From: Molossus alvarezi | Lineage: Eukaryota; Chordata; Mammalia; Chiroptera; Molossidae | Reading direction: 5' to 3' | NCBI GenBank assembly: GCA_037176705.1 | Contig: CM073885.1 | Location: 221,476,290-221,540,289, forward strand | DNA: 64,000 nt | Shown: piece after piece, positions 42,331 through 54,661 of the stretch | Numbering within the stretch: position 1 is the stretch's first letter | Layout: each line of letters begins with the position of its first letter | The notes under the pieces: generated by a model | The model's database searches: none | The model's input: the letters and a program-made list of their open reading frames with translations, nothing else | Told to the model about the DNA's origin: nothing | Made by a program: the position numbers and the translations under genes

Positions 42331-43982
42331 CCTTAGTGATTTTCACATGGTATTGCTTTTGATTTTCTAGCTCATAAGGGCATAGAACTGAACCCTGTAC
42401 AACCTAGAATAAGAGGTGATAAACTTTTTGATGCTCCTGCAAAGGTGGGGAGACATGATCTGCCCAACTTCCCTAATTAGTCCAAAATATGTTCCCTTTG
42501 TAGTCTCTCAGGCTTCCTCTTTGGCTTTTGGAACTAATATTTGGGCTCCTAAAATAGTTTAGTAGTAAAATAATAATAATAATAATGATAATTCCCCCAT
42601 ATTTTTATAAAATTTACTTTATAAGCAACTAATAAATGATTGGGGTAATTAATACATGCACATAGGATCAATTCCAAGAGTACATAGGTGTTTCTAATGG
42701 AAGACAGGTTTCCCTCTCACTCCTGTCTCTGCAACCATTGAGCTTTGCTCTATCAATGTAGCCATAGTCACCAAGAGAAGCAGTTAACGTGGAAATGAGA
42801 AGAAATTTTTCACCACCTTAGTTTAAAATTGGAAATAGTCACTTTCCCCTTAATGACAATTGCGGGAATGTTTTCTAGTTCAATTTAATAATTTTTTTGT
42901 GTTTGATGTTCTCCACCCTCTTTAATATAACTGTCTCTAATGTTCCTAGAGTTAAAAATTATCCATATTTTGGATAAGCCTTAAGAATTCCTGAAAGGTA
43001 TGGAAAGTGTCTCCTTCTACCCAGAATGAATCACAATGGTTTCTTTCTGACTTCAGACTGATGATCAGACTTCCTAATTATGCCCAAGTACAAATCAATT
43101 AAAGATTAAAAGGATTAACATATTGAAAATGATGAAAGCCTATAATTTGACTCTTGCTTTTAGTTGCAAATATTTGAGATAGCCTCTTTCATCCTAACTG
43201 TAGTTTGTAGGGATGTTTTCTCTCAGATATATTGGACTTCTTACTGTCTGTTTTCCTCTAGGGATTCTAGGGAAAGGAGAGCATGGTTTACAATATTATA
43301 CAAAGGGTTTTTGTCACCAATGTTGGTATTTCTAAAATACCATGATTCAGAATTTTGAATCTGCTCCTTATTTCTCTTACTTTATTGAGGCTGTTAAGGG
43401 AGGAAGTGATTGAAGAGAAGAGATGAGATTTGCTACTCTGGGATCTCTGTCTGATTTGTGCCTAGGCCTGAAGTCAGACCATTGAAATAGGCCTGGAGGG
43501 TTGAGATCTCTAAGGGAATGTGAGTGTGAAACAATAAAAACGTTCATGAAATTGGACTCTGCTTTCCAGTCCAGCATCCATCAATGTAAGGAGCTTAAAA
43601 ACCATCACTCCATCTTGAAAACAACAACAACAAAATGATGAACAACCTGAAAATAAACAACTCTTGTTAGATGCCTCAGAGAAGTGTGGTCACAGGGAAA
43701 ACTGCTGCTCCTGAAATTGGAGAGACAGACAGGTGAGTACAGAGAATCACAGTTTACCAGAGCAGAAACCTCTTGCAGGAACTAACACCATGGTAGAAAA
43801 ACCAAAAGTGTAATCAGTGAATTAATAAAGATTCAGGATAGACAGTTTTAAAGTTAAAGACTCCAGGAGGGTCTAAGACTGGGGGTTAGGAAGGAACAGT
43901 TTTGTGGGTTTTAGATCTATACATTCTCAAACTCAAAGTAGGAGAAATTTCCTCATGCTTCAGCTGAGGGAGTAGTGATTTT
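42331..43982. other. Unassigned unique sequence with a TAA repeat
   Basis: (TAA)n lies at about 42567-42590. No gene or other repeat is recognised. Confidence 0.4.
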
Positions 43983-44809
43983 GAAATATGCCTAGAGGGA
44001 GATTCCAAAATGTCAGTGGAGTAAATGGAAGCTACACAGATCATCTCCCAGGACCAAACTGGAATTACAACTAAAATAAAGACAAATCATTGGGAAAAAG
44101 CAACAGGAAAGCAGTTTGTGAGGACCATATAACCAGGGACACTGAATCGATCCTGGTAGGATTGCGGAGATGTGAGAGAGGGGCTGGGAGCCCACCATCA
44201 GCAGTGGTCTTAGCTGTGAGCAATGATCTCGGGGTTAAACTGCCAAGCCCTTTCCACAGCACAGAAAGCCGGGACAGAGTGCTAAAATAGCCACAGCCAC
44301 TCACCTTGGGCTCCAGCAGAGGGAGGGCAGACAACACAGGAACTGTGTGGGGACACTAGATTTGGAGGGTGCACAGAGCTTTTGCTGAGTTGTGGCCACA
44401 CAGGATGGTGGCCATCTTACTCCTTTCCAGGGCTCTGGGGAGAGTTGGTGGCCTCTCCCACGGAGATTCAACCCCATACAGATGGGCCATTGAAATGAAA
44501 ATTGAGGCTCATTAAAAACCAGCATGTGCCCCACCCTCAGGAAATCCCCTTACACTGAACACTTGAGGGAGTTTTTTATTCAACTGAGAACTTAAGGCTC
44601 TTCAAGTAACTGAGACTAATAGCCTCCAGGCAAAAAGCTAGAGGATAACTGAACATTTCCTGGGCTTGCAACTCTACCCAGGAAAGTAAGACTTGGCAGT
44701 GGTGTTGAACATGGGTCCTCCCACACTCATCCAAACCCAGTAGAGGGAGCCACAAACAGCAGAACACCAACAACCAAAGGAAAAATTTGGCAGGCTGCAA
44801 AACCCACTG

Positions 44810-45720
44810 AGATAGCCAAAATGGTCAAATAAAGAAACAAATGCCAAATGAAAGAACGAGATTTCTACCGAAGATGAGATAAATGTGGAGCAGTTAAGCA
44901 AGTTAACAGAGCTAGAATTCAGAGCCATGATCTTGAGGAAGCTCAACTGCATGAGTAAGAACATCAACACCATGAGTAAACACATAGAAACATTGAAAAT
45001 CAGTAAACTGAAAATGAAAAACCACCAAGAAGAAATAAAGAATGACATAGCAGAAATAAAGAACACATAGGAAGGACTAAACAGCAGAGTAGAGGAAGCT
45101 GAGGACCAGATCAGTGAATTAGAAGACAGGGTAGAAAAAATCAAACAATCAGAAAACAAAAAGGAAAAAACAATTAAAAAACAGGAAGACACCTTAAGAA
45201 AACTGTGGGACAACTGAAAATGTAATAATATTCACATCATAGGAGTCCCTGAAGAAGAAGAAAATGGGCAAGGGTTAGACAATATATTTGAAGAAATAGA
45301 GACAGAAAGATTCCCTAATTTGGTGAAGGAAGAAGGCATTTCAAGTTCAAGAAGCACAAAGAGCCCCAAGTAAGAACTCAAACAGGCTCACACCAAGACA
45401 CATAGTAATTAAAATGCCAAAAATTAAAGACAAAGAGAGAATCCTAAAGGCAGCAAGAGATAAGCAACAGGTTACCTACAAAGAAACCCCCATGGGGCTC
45501 TCAGCTGACTTCTCAACAGAAATACTACAGGTCAGAAGGGAATGGCATGAAGTAATTAAGGTCATGAAAAACAAGGATCGGAATCTACGACTACTGTACC
45601 CAGCAAGGCTATTGTTCAAAATAGGAGGTCAAATAAACAGCATCTCAGAAAAAAAAAGGCTAAGGGAATACATTAGGACCAAATCAGCACTGCAAGATAT
45701 GCTAAAAGGACTGCTGTAAT
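44810..45720 (+). pseudogene. L1 ORF1 (RNA-binding chaperone), broken
   Basis: An N-terminal coiled-coil stretch (44885-45070: LSKLTELEFRAM..., then SKHIETLKISKLKMKN) ends at a TAG at 45068-45070. The RNA-binding half is degraded between 45070 and 45414 (KLWDN..., CNNIHIIGV-like text in another frame). The C-terminal domain is open at 45414-45719, with KERILKAARDKQQVTY, ADFSTEILQVRREW and LLYPARLLFK, ending LQDMLKGLL. At least one stop and one frameshift separate the parts. Confidence 0.82.
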
Positions 45721-47211
45721 TAGTAGAAGAAATAGAAAACAAAATATAATCACACTAAACAAAAATGACAAAAAATAAGTACATATCAATAATCACCTTA
45801 AATGTACATGGTTTGAGTGCTCTGATAAAAAGACACAGAATAACTGATTGGATAAGAAAGCATGACTCATCTATATGTTGTTTACTAGAGACCTACCTCA
45901 CAACAAAAGACTCACATTGAAAGTGAAGGGATGGAAAAAATATTCTAAGCAAACAGAAAGGAAAAAGAGCTGGGGTAGCAATACTCATATCTGATAAAGT
46001 AGATTTCAAAATGAAGGCCATAACTAGAGACAAAGAGGGCCACTACATAATATTGAAAGGATCTATCCAACAGGAAGATATAACCTTGGTAAACATATAT
46101 GCACCCAATTTAGGAATACGAAAATATATTAAAAATATTCTGGAAGACTTCAAAGGAGAAATTGACAACAATATAATCATAACAGGGGACTTCAGCACCC
46201 TGCTGACATCACTGGATATATTCTCCAGACAAAAAATTAGCAAGGAAACAGAGACTCTAAATGAAACACTAGACCAAAGAGATTTAACAGATACATACAG
46301 ACAATTACACCCCAAACTACAGAATTCACATTTTTCTCAAGTGCACATGGGAATTCTCAAAGATAGACCAAATGTTAGGATACAAACTAAGTCTCTACAA
46401 GTTCAAAAAGATTGAAATCATATCAAGCATCTTCTCAGATCACAGAGGCATGAAACTAGAAATCAATTGCAACAAGAATATGCAAAGACATTTGAACACA
46501 TGGAGGCTAAATAGCATGTTATTGAACAATGAGTTACCATGGAGGTCAAGGAAGAAATTAAAAATGTCCTGGAAACCAATAAAAATGAACACACAACAAC
46601 ACAAAATCTATGGGATGCAGTGAAAGCAGTTCTGAGAGGGAAGTTCATAGCACTACAGGCCTACTTCAAGAAGCAAGAAAAATATCTAATAGACTATCTA
46701 ACGTCACAACTTAACGAACTAGAAAGCAAACTAAAAGAAAATTCCAGAGCAAGTAGAAGGAAGGAAATAGTAAAGATCAGAGCAAAAATAAATGACATAG
46801 AGACCAAAAAACAATTTAAAGGATCAATGGAACAAGGAGCTGGTTTTTCGAAAAGATAAACAAGATTGATGGGCCCTTAGCCAGACTCACCAAGAAACAA
46901 AAAGAGAGAACCCAAATACACAAAATCAGAAATGAAAGAGGAGAATAACAACTGACACCACAGAAATTCAAAGGATCTTTAACAAATACTATGAACAATT
47001 ATATGGCAACAAATTCGACAATCTAAGCAAAATGGACAAATTTCTAGAAACACATAGTCTCCAAAAACTGGACTGGGAAGAGATAGAAAACTTGAACTGA
47101 CAAATAACATCTGAGAAAATTGAAGAGGTAATCAAGACTCTCACAGTAAACAAAAGCCCAGGCTTCATGGGGGAGTTTTACTGAATATTCAAAGAAGAAC
47201 TAACACCCATT

Positions 47212-47525
47212 CTCCTCTAACTATTTTATTTTATTTTATTTTATTTTATTTTATTTTATTTTATTTTATTTATTTATTTATTTTATCCTCACCCGAGGAC
47301 ATTTCTCCATTTTTTGTTCAGATAGAGTGGGAGGTAGAGAGAGAGAGAAACATCGATGTGAAAGGGACACATTGAGTGGTTGCCACCCATACGACCCAAC
47401 CAGGGCGAAGAAAAACTGCAATCGAGGTATGTACCCTTAGTGGGAACTGAACCCGGTCTCTCTGGACTGCAGGCTGACACTCTATCCGCTGAGCCAAACC
47501 GGCCAGGGCTCCTCAAACTATTTTA
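47212..47525 (-). mobile_element. VES-type SINE (47229-47508) with a (TTTTA)n tail
   Basis: The duplications are CTCCTCTAACTATTTTA (47212-47228) and CTCCTCAAACTATTTTA (47509-47525). The A tail has become a TTTTA/TTTA microsatellite (47222-47284). The body is complete: tail GTCCTCGGGTGAGGATAAAA on the minus strand, CT-rich part, central block, box B and box A head. It lies between the endonuclease and RT regions of the L1. Confidence 0.95.
47222..47284. repeat. (TTTTA)n microsatellite in the SINE tail
   Basis: About ten TTTTA units followed by TTTA units. Confidence 0.95.
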
Positions 47526-47990
47526 AAAAATTCAAGAAGGAAGACTTCCTAACTTGTTTTATAAGGCCAGCATAATCCTAATTCCAAAACCAGAAAAAGA
47601 CACTACAACGAAAGAAAACTACAAGCCAATATCCCCGATGAACATAGATACCAAAATCCTTAACAAAATACTAGCAAATCGGATCCAGCAATACATCAAA
47701 AAAATGATTCATCATGCCCAAGTGGGATTCATCTCAAGGATGCAAGGCTGGTGAAATATTCGCAAATCAATAAATGTGATACACCACATAAACAAAATGA
47801 AGGAGAAAAACCACATGATCATATCAAAAGATGCTGAAAAAGCATTTGACAAAATCCAGCACCCATTTCTGATAAAAACGCTCAGCAATCTGGGAATAGA
47901 GGGATCATATCCTGACATAATAAAGGCCATATATGAAAGGCTTACAGCCAACATCATACTCAATGGGCAAAAACTGAAAGCATTTCCTTT

Positions 47991-48231
47991 AAGAATAGGA
48001 ACAAGCCCTGGCTGATTTTGCTCAGTGGTTAGAGTGTCAGCCTGTGGTCCAGAGAGACCGGGTTCGGTTCCCGCTAAGGGCACGTACTTCGGTTGCAGTT
48101 TGTCCCCGGCCCTGGTTGGGTCGTGAGGGTGGCAACCACTCGATGTGTCCCTTTCACATCAATGTTTCTCTCTCTCTCACTCTATCTGAACAAAAAACAA
48201 ACAAACAAACAAAAAAAAGAATAGAAACAAG
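47991..48231 (+). mobile_element. VES-type SINE (48006-48216) inside the L1 RT domain
   Basis: AAGAATAGGAACAAG (47991-48005) and AAGAATAGAAACAAG (48217-48231) flank it. The head is CCCTGGCTGATTTTGCTCAG with box B GGTTCGGTTCCC. The tail lacks the GTCCTCGGGTGAGGAT part and ends directly in CTGAACAAAAAACAAACAAA. Confidence 0.95.
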
Positions 48232-50349
48232 ACAGAGATGCCCACTTTCACCACTCTCATTTAACATAGTACTGGAAGTCTTAGCCCCAGCAATCAGACA
48301 TGAAGAAAAAATAAAAGTGATCCAAATTTGAAAGGAGGAAGTAAAACTGTCATTATTCGCAGATGACATGATATTATACATAGGAAACCCTAAAGACTCC
48401 ATCAAAAATCTACTAGACTTAATAAATGAATTTGGCAAAGTAGCAGGATATAAAATTAATGTCAAGAAATTGACATCATTCTTATACACCAATGATGAAG
48501 ACACACAGAGAGAAACTTAAAAAACTATACTATTTACCATTGCAGCAAAAAAATTAAGATACCTAGCAATTAACTTAACCAAAAAAGTAAAGGACCTATT
48601 TGCAGAAAACCACAGGACATTGAAAAAAGATATAGAGGAAGATATAAAAACTGGAAGCACAAATTTTGTTCATAGATTGGAAGAATTAACATCACTAAAA
48701 TGTCCATATTACCCAAAGCAATCTATAGATTCAGTGCAATTCCCATCAGAATACCAATGATATATTTCACAGAACTAGAACAAATACTTCAAAAGTTCAC
48801 ATGATACTAAAAAAGACCCCAAATATCCACAGCAATCATGAAAAAGAAGGACAGAGTAGGTGGGATCACAATACCAAATATCAGGTTATACTACAAAGCT
48901 ACTGTAATCAAAACAGCCTGGCACTGGCACAAGAACAGGCATATAAACAAACCAGTGGAAGAGAACAGAGAACCCAGAAATAGACCCAAGACATTATGCT
49001 CAATTAATCTTTGACAAAGGTGACAAGAGCATACAGTGGAGTAAAGACAGCCTCTTCAACATATGGTGTAGAGAAAATTGGACAGCTACATGCAAAAAAA
49101 TGAAACTAGACCATCAACTTACACCCTACAGAAGAATAAACTTAAAATGGACAAAAGACTTAAATGTGACCTGTCAATTCATAAAAATCCTAGAAGAAAA
49201 AGGAGGCAACAAAATTTTGGACATTATATGCTGCAGAATCTTCACTGATACATCACCTAAGGCAACAGAAACAAAGGAAAAAATGAACACATGGAACTAC
49301 ATCAAACTAAAAAGCTTCTGCACAGCAAAAGAAACAACCATCAAAATGGAAAAGGAACCCACTGTATGGGAGAGCAGAATTGCCAATGATACATCAGATA
49401 AGGGGTTAACTTCTAAAATATATAGAGTGCTCATATAACTTAACAAAAGGAAGACAAAGAACTCAATAAAAAAGGGGCAGAGGACCTAAATAGACACATC
49501 TCCAAACAGGACATACAAATGGCCAAGAGACATATGTAGAAATGCTCAACATCACTAATCATCAGAGAGATGCAAATTAAAACAACAATGAGGTATCACC
49601 TCACACCTGTCAGAATGGCCGCCATCCACAAATCATCAAACAAGTGTTGGCGAGGGTGTGAGAGAAAGGGGGACTCTAGTACACTGCTGGTGGGAATACA
49701 GACAGGTGCAGACACTATGGAAAACACTATGGTGTTAACTCAAAAAATTAAAAATTGAACTTTCATTTGACCCAGTGATCCCACTTCTAGGAATATACCC
49801 TAAGAAGCCTGAAACACCAATCAGAAAGAATATATGTACCCCTATGTTCATAGCAGCACTATTTACAATAGCTAAGGTCTGGAATCAGCACAAGTATCCA
49901 TCAGTAAACAAATGGATAAAAAAGCAGTGGTACATATACACAATGGAGTATTATGCAGCTGTAAGAAAGGAAGATCTCTTATCCTTTGAGAAGACATGGA
50001 TGGACCTGGAGAGTATTATGCTAAGCCAAACAAGTCAAGCAGAGAAAAAGAAATATCACATGATCTCACTTATTTGTGGAATATAATGAACATAACAGTC
50101 TGAGGAACAGGGTAGGCCCAGAGACGTGGATGTAGGGTACAGACTGACAACCCTCAGAGGAGGGAGTGGGGTGGGGAGGGAAGAGATAAACCACAGAACT
50201 TAGATGCATGTACGCATAACCAATGGACATGGACAATAAAGCTAGGGACGGGGTGGGAGGGATGGGGAGGAGGGTGTCAATGGGTAAAAAATGGAGAAAC
50301 ATTTATAACAAAAATAAGTTAATAAAAAAAAAAAGAAATATTCCTAGAG

Positions 50350-50918
50350 CATCTGTTCTTAACATAGCTTCCCTCAAGGGGAACTGCTTTTCCTGAGCCT
50401 AACAGACTGGGATTTTACCAGTGCCTAACCCACCTGGGGAAAGAGACATACCCAATTTCAGCCCTAGGTAAACTTGCTGTTTCACCTAAGGGTAGAAGAA
50501 ACAAAACAAAACTGAGAAGCACCTGTGCCAATTTAGCCCAGGGGCACAGGCTCACTGAAAGGCTAAGGCCTCATCATAGGACTACAGGATGCTTTCTCTA
50601 CCCCCATACCTTACCACCACATCAATAAGACTCCTGTATAATAATGGGATTACAATGGAGAGAACTGAGTGTCTCAGATCTTATTTAAGAAGAAGTCTCT
50701 AGGGAAACCCAAAGACAACAGTGGCTACAAAAACAAGGACACCAGTGAAAACTTTTGCCTCTGGCAACTACAGCTACAGCAAACACTAGATACAGCATAA
50801 CTCTTGACTGGATAAACAAAATATCACACGCAAGGTGTTTACTACACTTCCTTTTGCCCAGTTCATCATATCTAGCTTTGAAGAAAAAATTACAAGACAT
50901 ACTAACAGACAACAAAAC

Positions 50919-50920
<2 letters not shown>
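50350..50920. other. Unassigned
   Basis: No gene or repeat recognised. Confidence 0.4.
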
Positions 50921-51011
<91 letters not shown>

Positions 51012-51018
51012 ACACACA
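50921..51018. repeat. Compound microsatellite (CT)n(CA)n
   Basis: A pure CT run at 50921-50964, a GT junction, then a CA run from about 50967 to 51018 with one TA interruption. Confidence 0.97.
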
Positions 51019-52169
51019 GAGCAAGCATCAGAATTAGCCTCAGCTGTGGCAGAGATTTTGAAATGATCATATCTGGAATGTAAACCAACTATAATTAATA
51101 TGTAAGGGATCTATGGAAAATGTGGACAACATGCAAGAATAGATGGGTAAAAATAATGTTCAGGGCTTTTAGTTGTACTTAGAGGACGGGATAGGTAAAA
51201 GTATTTCTGTTCTATCTTCCTGGAAGTGGAACTCTTAACTATAACTTTAAAAAGCTTATTTTGTTTCCCTTCATTGTCTTTATTTAAGTTCTTGTTTCTG
51301 TGTATTTAGTTCTATTTCTTTCTTTAACATTAAAGACTTTTCTCAGAGGTGCTATCATCCCTGACTATCCATGTCTATATATTGTTGATTTCTCTTAAAT
51401 ATGGGAGGAAACCTCTACTTTCATGTTTCATCAAGCTGCTTCTCATATCCTAAATATTTAGGTTCTGCAAAAGAAAAGCAAAAACATCTTCTAGTACTTT
51501 TCTGTTTCCAACCCTACTACTCAGCTCTTTGGAGACAAAGAGCAACCTCTCTGATGTTTGAGCGCAGGACAAGAAGGGCAAATAAGGGAGAAGAAGGCTT
51601 ACATGAATTACTATCTTGAAATATCATTTAGTCACATTTATTCTGTTGGATATGTGTCTCCGGTTCTCACTGAAAACTCTTTCTCGCGTTACCAGCATCC
51701 AAGGAACCCCTCCGCCTCCTGCCAACTTTTCCATGGGGTTTAGTAATTCTGTAGGAACTTTCCTAAGCCTCTAGCAGGGAGAGACAGAACAGTGCTGAGC
51801 ACTTTGCCATCCTCCACCTCAGATTTCCACAGCAGCTGCCCCTTCCTGCTTTATTCATATCAGTGTTTGTACCGAGGGATAATACAACTCTCTGGAGATC
51901 CACACAGGGCCCAAGTTCAATATATTCTGGAACAATTAGAGCCATCAGGCCCCTTCCAAGGAGAGCAGAGCCCTCTGAAGAAAAGACAAAGCTGGGGCAG
52001 GAAGAGGTAAAGGGCACTGTTTTTCTGTGAAAAACAAAGAATGGAGTAAGGGATGGGTGATGTGGAGACATTTGGGTTCATTTAGCAGAGTGAAGATGAC
52101 AAAGATAGGGACAGCTTCCACTGGGTTTGAGCAGTGTGGGATTAGGAAGATTAAGGAGTTAAGAATTAC
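51019..52169. other. Mostly unique; one exon-like open stretch at 51853-52007
   Basis: Bases 51853-52007 lie between an acceptor-like site (TTCCTGCTTTATTCATATCAG) and a donor-like AGAG/GTAAAGGG. They translate to a segment with RGIIQLSGDPHRAQVQYILE near its start. The pattern I-LSGDP.R.Q..Il is faintly KH-domain-like. There is no second exon, no recognised family and no start in context, so I do not call a gene. Confidence 0.25.
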
Positions 52170-52450
52170 CAATCTTTCATCTTTTTTTTTTTTTTTATCC
52201 TCACCCGAGGATATTTTTCCTTTTTTGTACAGATAGAGTGGGAGGGAGAGAGAGGAAGGGAGAGAGAGAGAGAAACATCGATGTGAAGGGACACATCGAG
52301 TGGCTGCCACCCGCACAACCAACCAGGGCCGGGGACAAACTGCAACCAAAGTACGTGCCCTTAGCGGGAACCGAACACGGGTCTCTCCGGACCGCAGGCC
52401 GACGCTCTAACCGCTGAGCCAAACTGGCCAGGGCCAATCTTTCATCTTTT
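52170..52450 (-). mobile_element. VES-type SINE (52186-52434), 16-bp duplication
   Basis: CAATCTTTCATCTTTT is perfect at 52170-52185 and 52435-52450. The body is complete, with head GGCCCTGGCCAGTTTGGCTC on the minus strand, boxes A and B, and tail ATCCTCGGGTGAGGATAAAA. Confidence 0.96.
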
Positions 52451-53541
52451 GAAGAAGTAACCTCTGACCCCAATCCAAGGACAAAATGGCAGTGGGGTGG
52501 TCATGCTTGTAACTCAGCTAGAGCTAGAAAAACAAGTATGTAAATGAGAATTGGGAAGAGGATGTTAAAAGGATTGTAATTATGTCATTTTTATGTCATC
52601 TATCTGGTCATGTCACTTCCTTGAACAAATTGTTCTGAGAGTTATGCTTTTTGATATTAGGTTTCAAAAAATTAGTTAATATTTCCCCTATAATACCTTA
52701 AATTGAGGCATTTAGCAAATTCACTAAATGTAAACATTTACTGAGGATTGTTTTGAGTCTGTATATTGAGAAAAGTTGTCCTTTCAGTATTGTGACAGTT
52801 AAACTAAACAAGTCATACTGAGCTATTTAACCCGAATCTCAGTGGCTGTTGGAAGATCATCTTCCCTTAGGAACTCCTGCATATAGAGTTATCAGATTTC
52901 ACTATCTTGAGATACATCTACCTCTGACCTCTAACGCATGAACAGAAAAATGGGGTCCTTAATTGAGCTTGCCTACAGAGAAATGAAAGGCTAATACTTG
53001 TATATAACTAAGAAGGTAAAATAAAAATTTCATGAGTCTAATCTAAATGCCTCCTTTCACAAAAATATTTGATGACTTCTCAGCTTTTTGATAGATTGTG
53101 AGAATATTTTCCAGGTTCAGTTGATATCTAGTTAGTCTTTCTTAGCATGGGTCACACTGAGGAAAGAAGATATAATTAAAATAGTAATTTGATTTTGGTC
53201 TCATCATTAATGTAACTCTCCCTAGTAGTCCCAAGCTTCTGAGATTCCTTGCTCCCCAGCCTTATTCTCTGAATGCTGAGTCTCCTGTTGTGCACCCATA
53301 TCCATGGTTCTTACCTTTGTTATAACATACTTCTCATGCACTTTTTTTGTCAACAAAATATTTCTCTTCTCTCTGTCTGAGTAAGGAGGTGAATGTCTGG
53401 GGAAGAAAATTCTGTCTTGGCTCTCTAGAATATCTTTCTCTGGATCATATCCAGACTACCTGTTGAAGAACCACATGCTGGCAGGTAGGAGAGGTTGTGG
53501 CAAGGGCTGAAAGAGGCTAAAGGGATTGTGTTTTTAGGGGC
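52451..53541. other. Unassigned unique sequence
   Basis: No gene or repeat family recognised. Confidence 0.4.
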
Positions 53542-54182
53542 TATATTAGTTTGCTAAAGCTTCCATAACAAAATAACACAGAGTGGGTGGCTTCAAACGC
53601 AGAGATTTATTTCTTCTCAATTCTGGGGACTAGAAGTCTAAAATCAATGTGCTGGCAGGATAGGTTTCATTCTGAGGCCAGTGTCCTTAGATTGCAGATG
53701 CCTGTCTTCTCTCTCTTCTCACATGGCCTTTTCTCTGTGCATCCACATGTTTGTGTCCCCCTCTCTCCTTTTTTTTTTTTCTCATCCTCACCCGAGGACA
53801 TTCTTCCATTTTTTGTACAGATAGAGTGGGAGGGAGAGAGAGGAAGAGAGAGAGAGGGAAACATCGATGTGAAAGGGACACATCGAGTGGCTGCCATCCG
53901 CACGACCAACCAGGGCCGGGGACAAACTGCAACCGAGGTACATGCCCTTAGCGGGAACTGAACCCGGGTCTCTCCGGACCGCAGGCAGACACTCCAACTG
54001 ATGAGCCAAACCGGCCAGGGCTCTCTCCTTCTTTTATAAGGACACCTGACTGGTTAGGACTCACCCTCGCTTTACCTTAATTACCTCTTTAAAGGCCCTC
54101 TCTCCAAATACAGTCACATTTGAAATACTGGGAGTTAGCTCTTCAATGTTTAATTTTGAAGGACACAATTTAGTCCATGACA
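53542..54182 (-). mobile_element. MLT1 (ERVL-MaLR) LTR split by a VES SINE
   Basis: Left arm (53542-53760): ATTAGTTTGCTAAAGCTTCC, AAAATAACACAGAGTGGGTG, TTTATTTCTTCTCAATTCTG, CACATGGCCTTTTCTCTGTG. Right arm (54031-54182): TTATAAGGACACCTGACTGG, CCTTAATTACCTCTTTAAAG, TCCAAATACAGTCACATTTG and GGACACAATTTAGTCCATGA, ending CA. This is the full MLT1 order on the minus strand. The flanks GGGGC (53537-53541) and AGGGC (54183-54187) are a near 5-base duplication. It is a solitary LTR with no internal genes. Confidence 0.87.
53761..54030 (-). mobile_element. VES-type SINE (53771-54020) inside the MLT1 LTR
   Basis: CTCTCTCCTT flanks it at 53761-53770 and 54021-54030. The body is complete, with head GGCCGGTTTGGCTCATCAGT on the minus strand, box B GGGTTCAGTTCCC, the central block and ATGTCCTCGGGTGAGGATGA tail. 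Confidence 0.95.
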
Positions 54183-54187
54183 AGGGC

Positions 54188-54597
54188 TGGGATAGAGGAG
54201 GACAAGGGGTTGGGAAAGTCATGTAGTTTCCTTTGTTAGTTGGAGGAGAGAAATTTACCAGTCTGGATTCTGGGGAAATTTTATAACCTTAAGTTTTATA
54301 GTCTCAACCTTTCTACCAGTATACCAGTATAATTTAAGAGCTTGGGGTTATAAATATACTCCATATAACTTTAAAAATATTTATAGAAGAAAGGTGTGGA
54401 GAAGTAAATATATATCCACCTCTGTAGAAGGAAAAGGGCTGAGCTGATAGGTCAGGGAGGATGATTTGAGTTGCATTTTTTAAAAAAAAAATGTTGCTTC
54501 AACTATTTTTCCCCCTCTACTGCCCTTTAAAATGGAGATGTTACTGGAGAGCACAGTGACTTTTAGAGATTCTCTTTAATTCCAGTGGGAACCCCTG
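54188..54597. other. Unassigned
   Basis: No gene or repeat recognised. Confidence 0.4.
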
Positions 54598-54661
54598 GCA
54601 CTAGTATTTCTATAAATCTCCCTTGGTGATTCTAATGTGTAACCAGAGTGGAGAACCAACA
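54598..54661 (+). mobile_element. MER5-like (hAT-Charlie) right end
   Basis: TAAATCTCCCTTGGTGATTC, TAATGTGTAACCAGAGTGGA and GAGAACCAAC fit the terminal part of MER5-type elements. Confidence 0.55.

Larger units (their letters stand above)
45764..50086 (+). pseudogene. L1 ORF2 (endonuclease / reverse transcriptase), broken and split by two SINEs
   Basis: The start MTKNKYISIITLNVHGLS at 45764 is typical. A short deletion shifts the frame at about 45915. The endonuclease segment 46011-46415 has LVNIYAPNLG near residue 26, and the catalytic GDFN motif reads GDFS (AGC at 46194-46196). The RT has [12 protein letters not shown] (47563 on), [13 protein letters not shown] (from about 47830) and an intact FADD at 48356-48367. 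A SINE splits RIGTRQGCPLSPL. The C-terminal part (49100-49438, 49570-50086) ends EKKKYHMISLICGI with a stop at 50086. Typical L1 ORF2 is about 1,275 codons; without the SINEs the span fits. Confidence 0.88.
43983..50349 (+). mobile_element. Full-length L1 (43998-50334) with 15-bp target-site duplication
   Basis: GAAATATGCCTAGAG (43983-43997) and GAAATATTCCTAGAG (50335-50349) flank it with one mismatch. The order is complete: a 5'UTR of about 0.85 kb matching the element at 1-621, ORF1, ORF2 to about 50086, a 3'UTR with the G-rich tract GGGGTGGGGAGGGAAGAGAT, and a tail. Two VES SINEs (47229-47508 and 48006-48216) are inserted in ORF2. Without them the L1 is about 5.8 kb. Both frames are broken. 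Confidence 0.95.
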
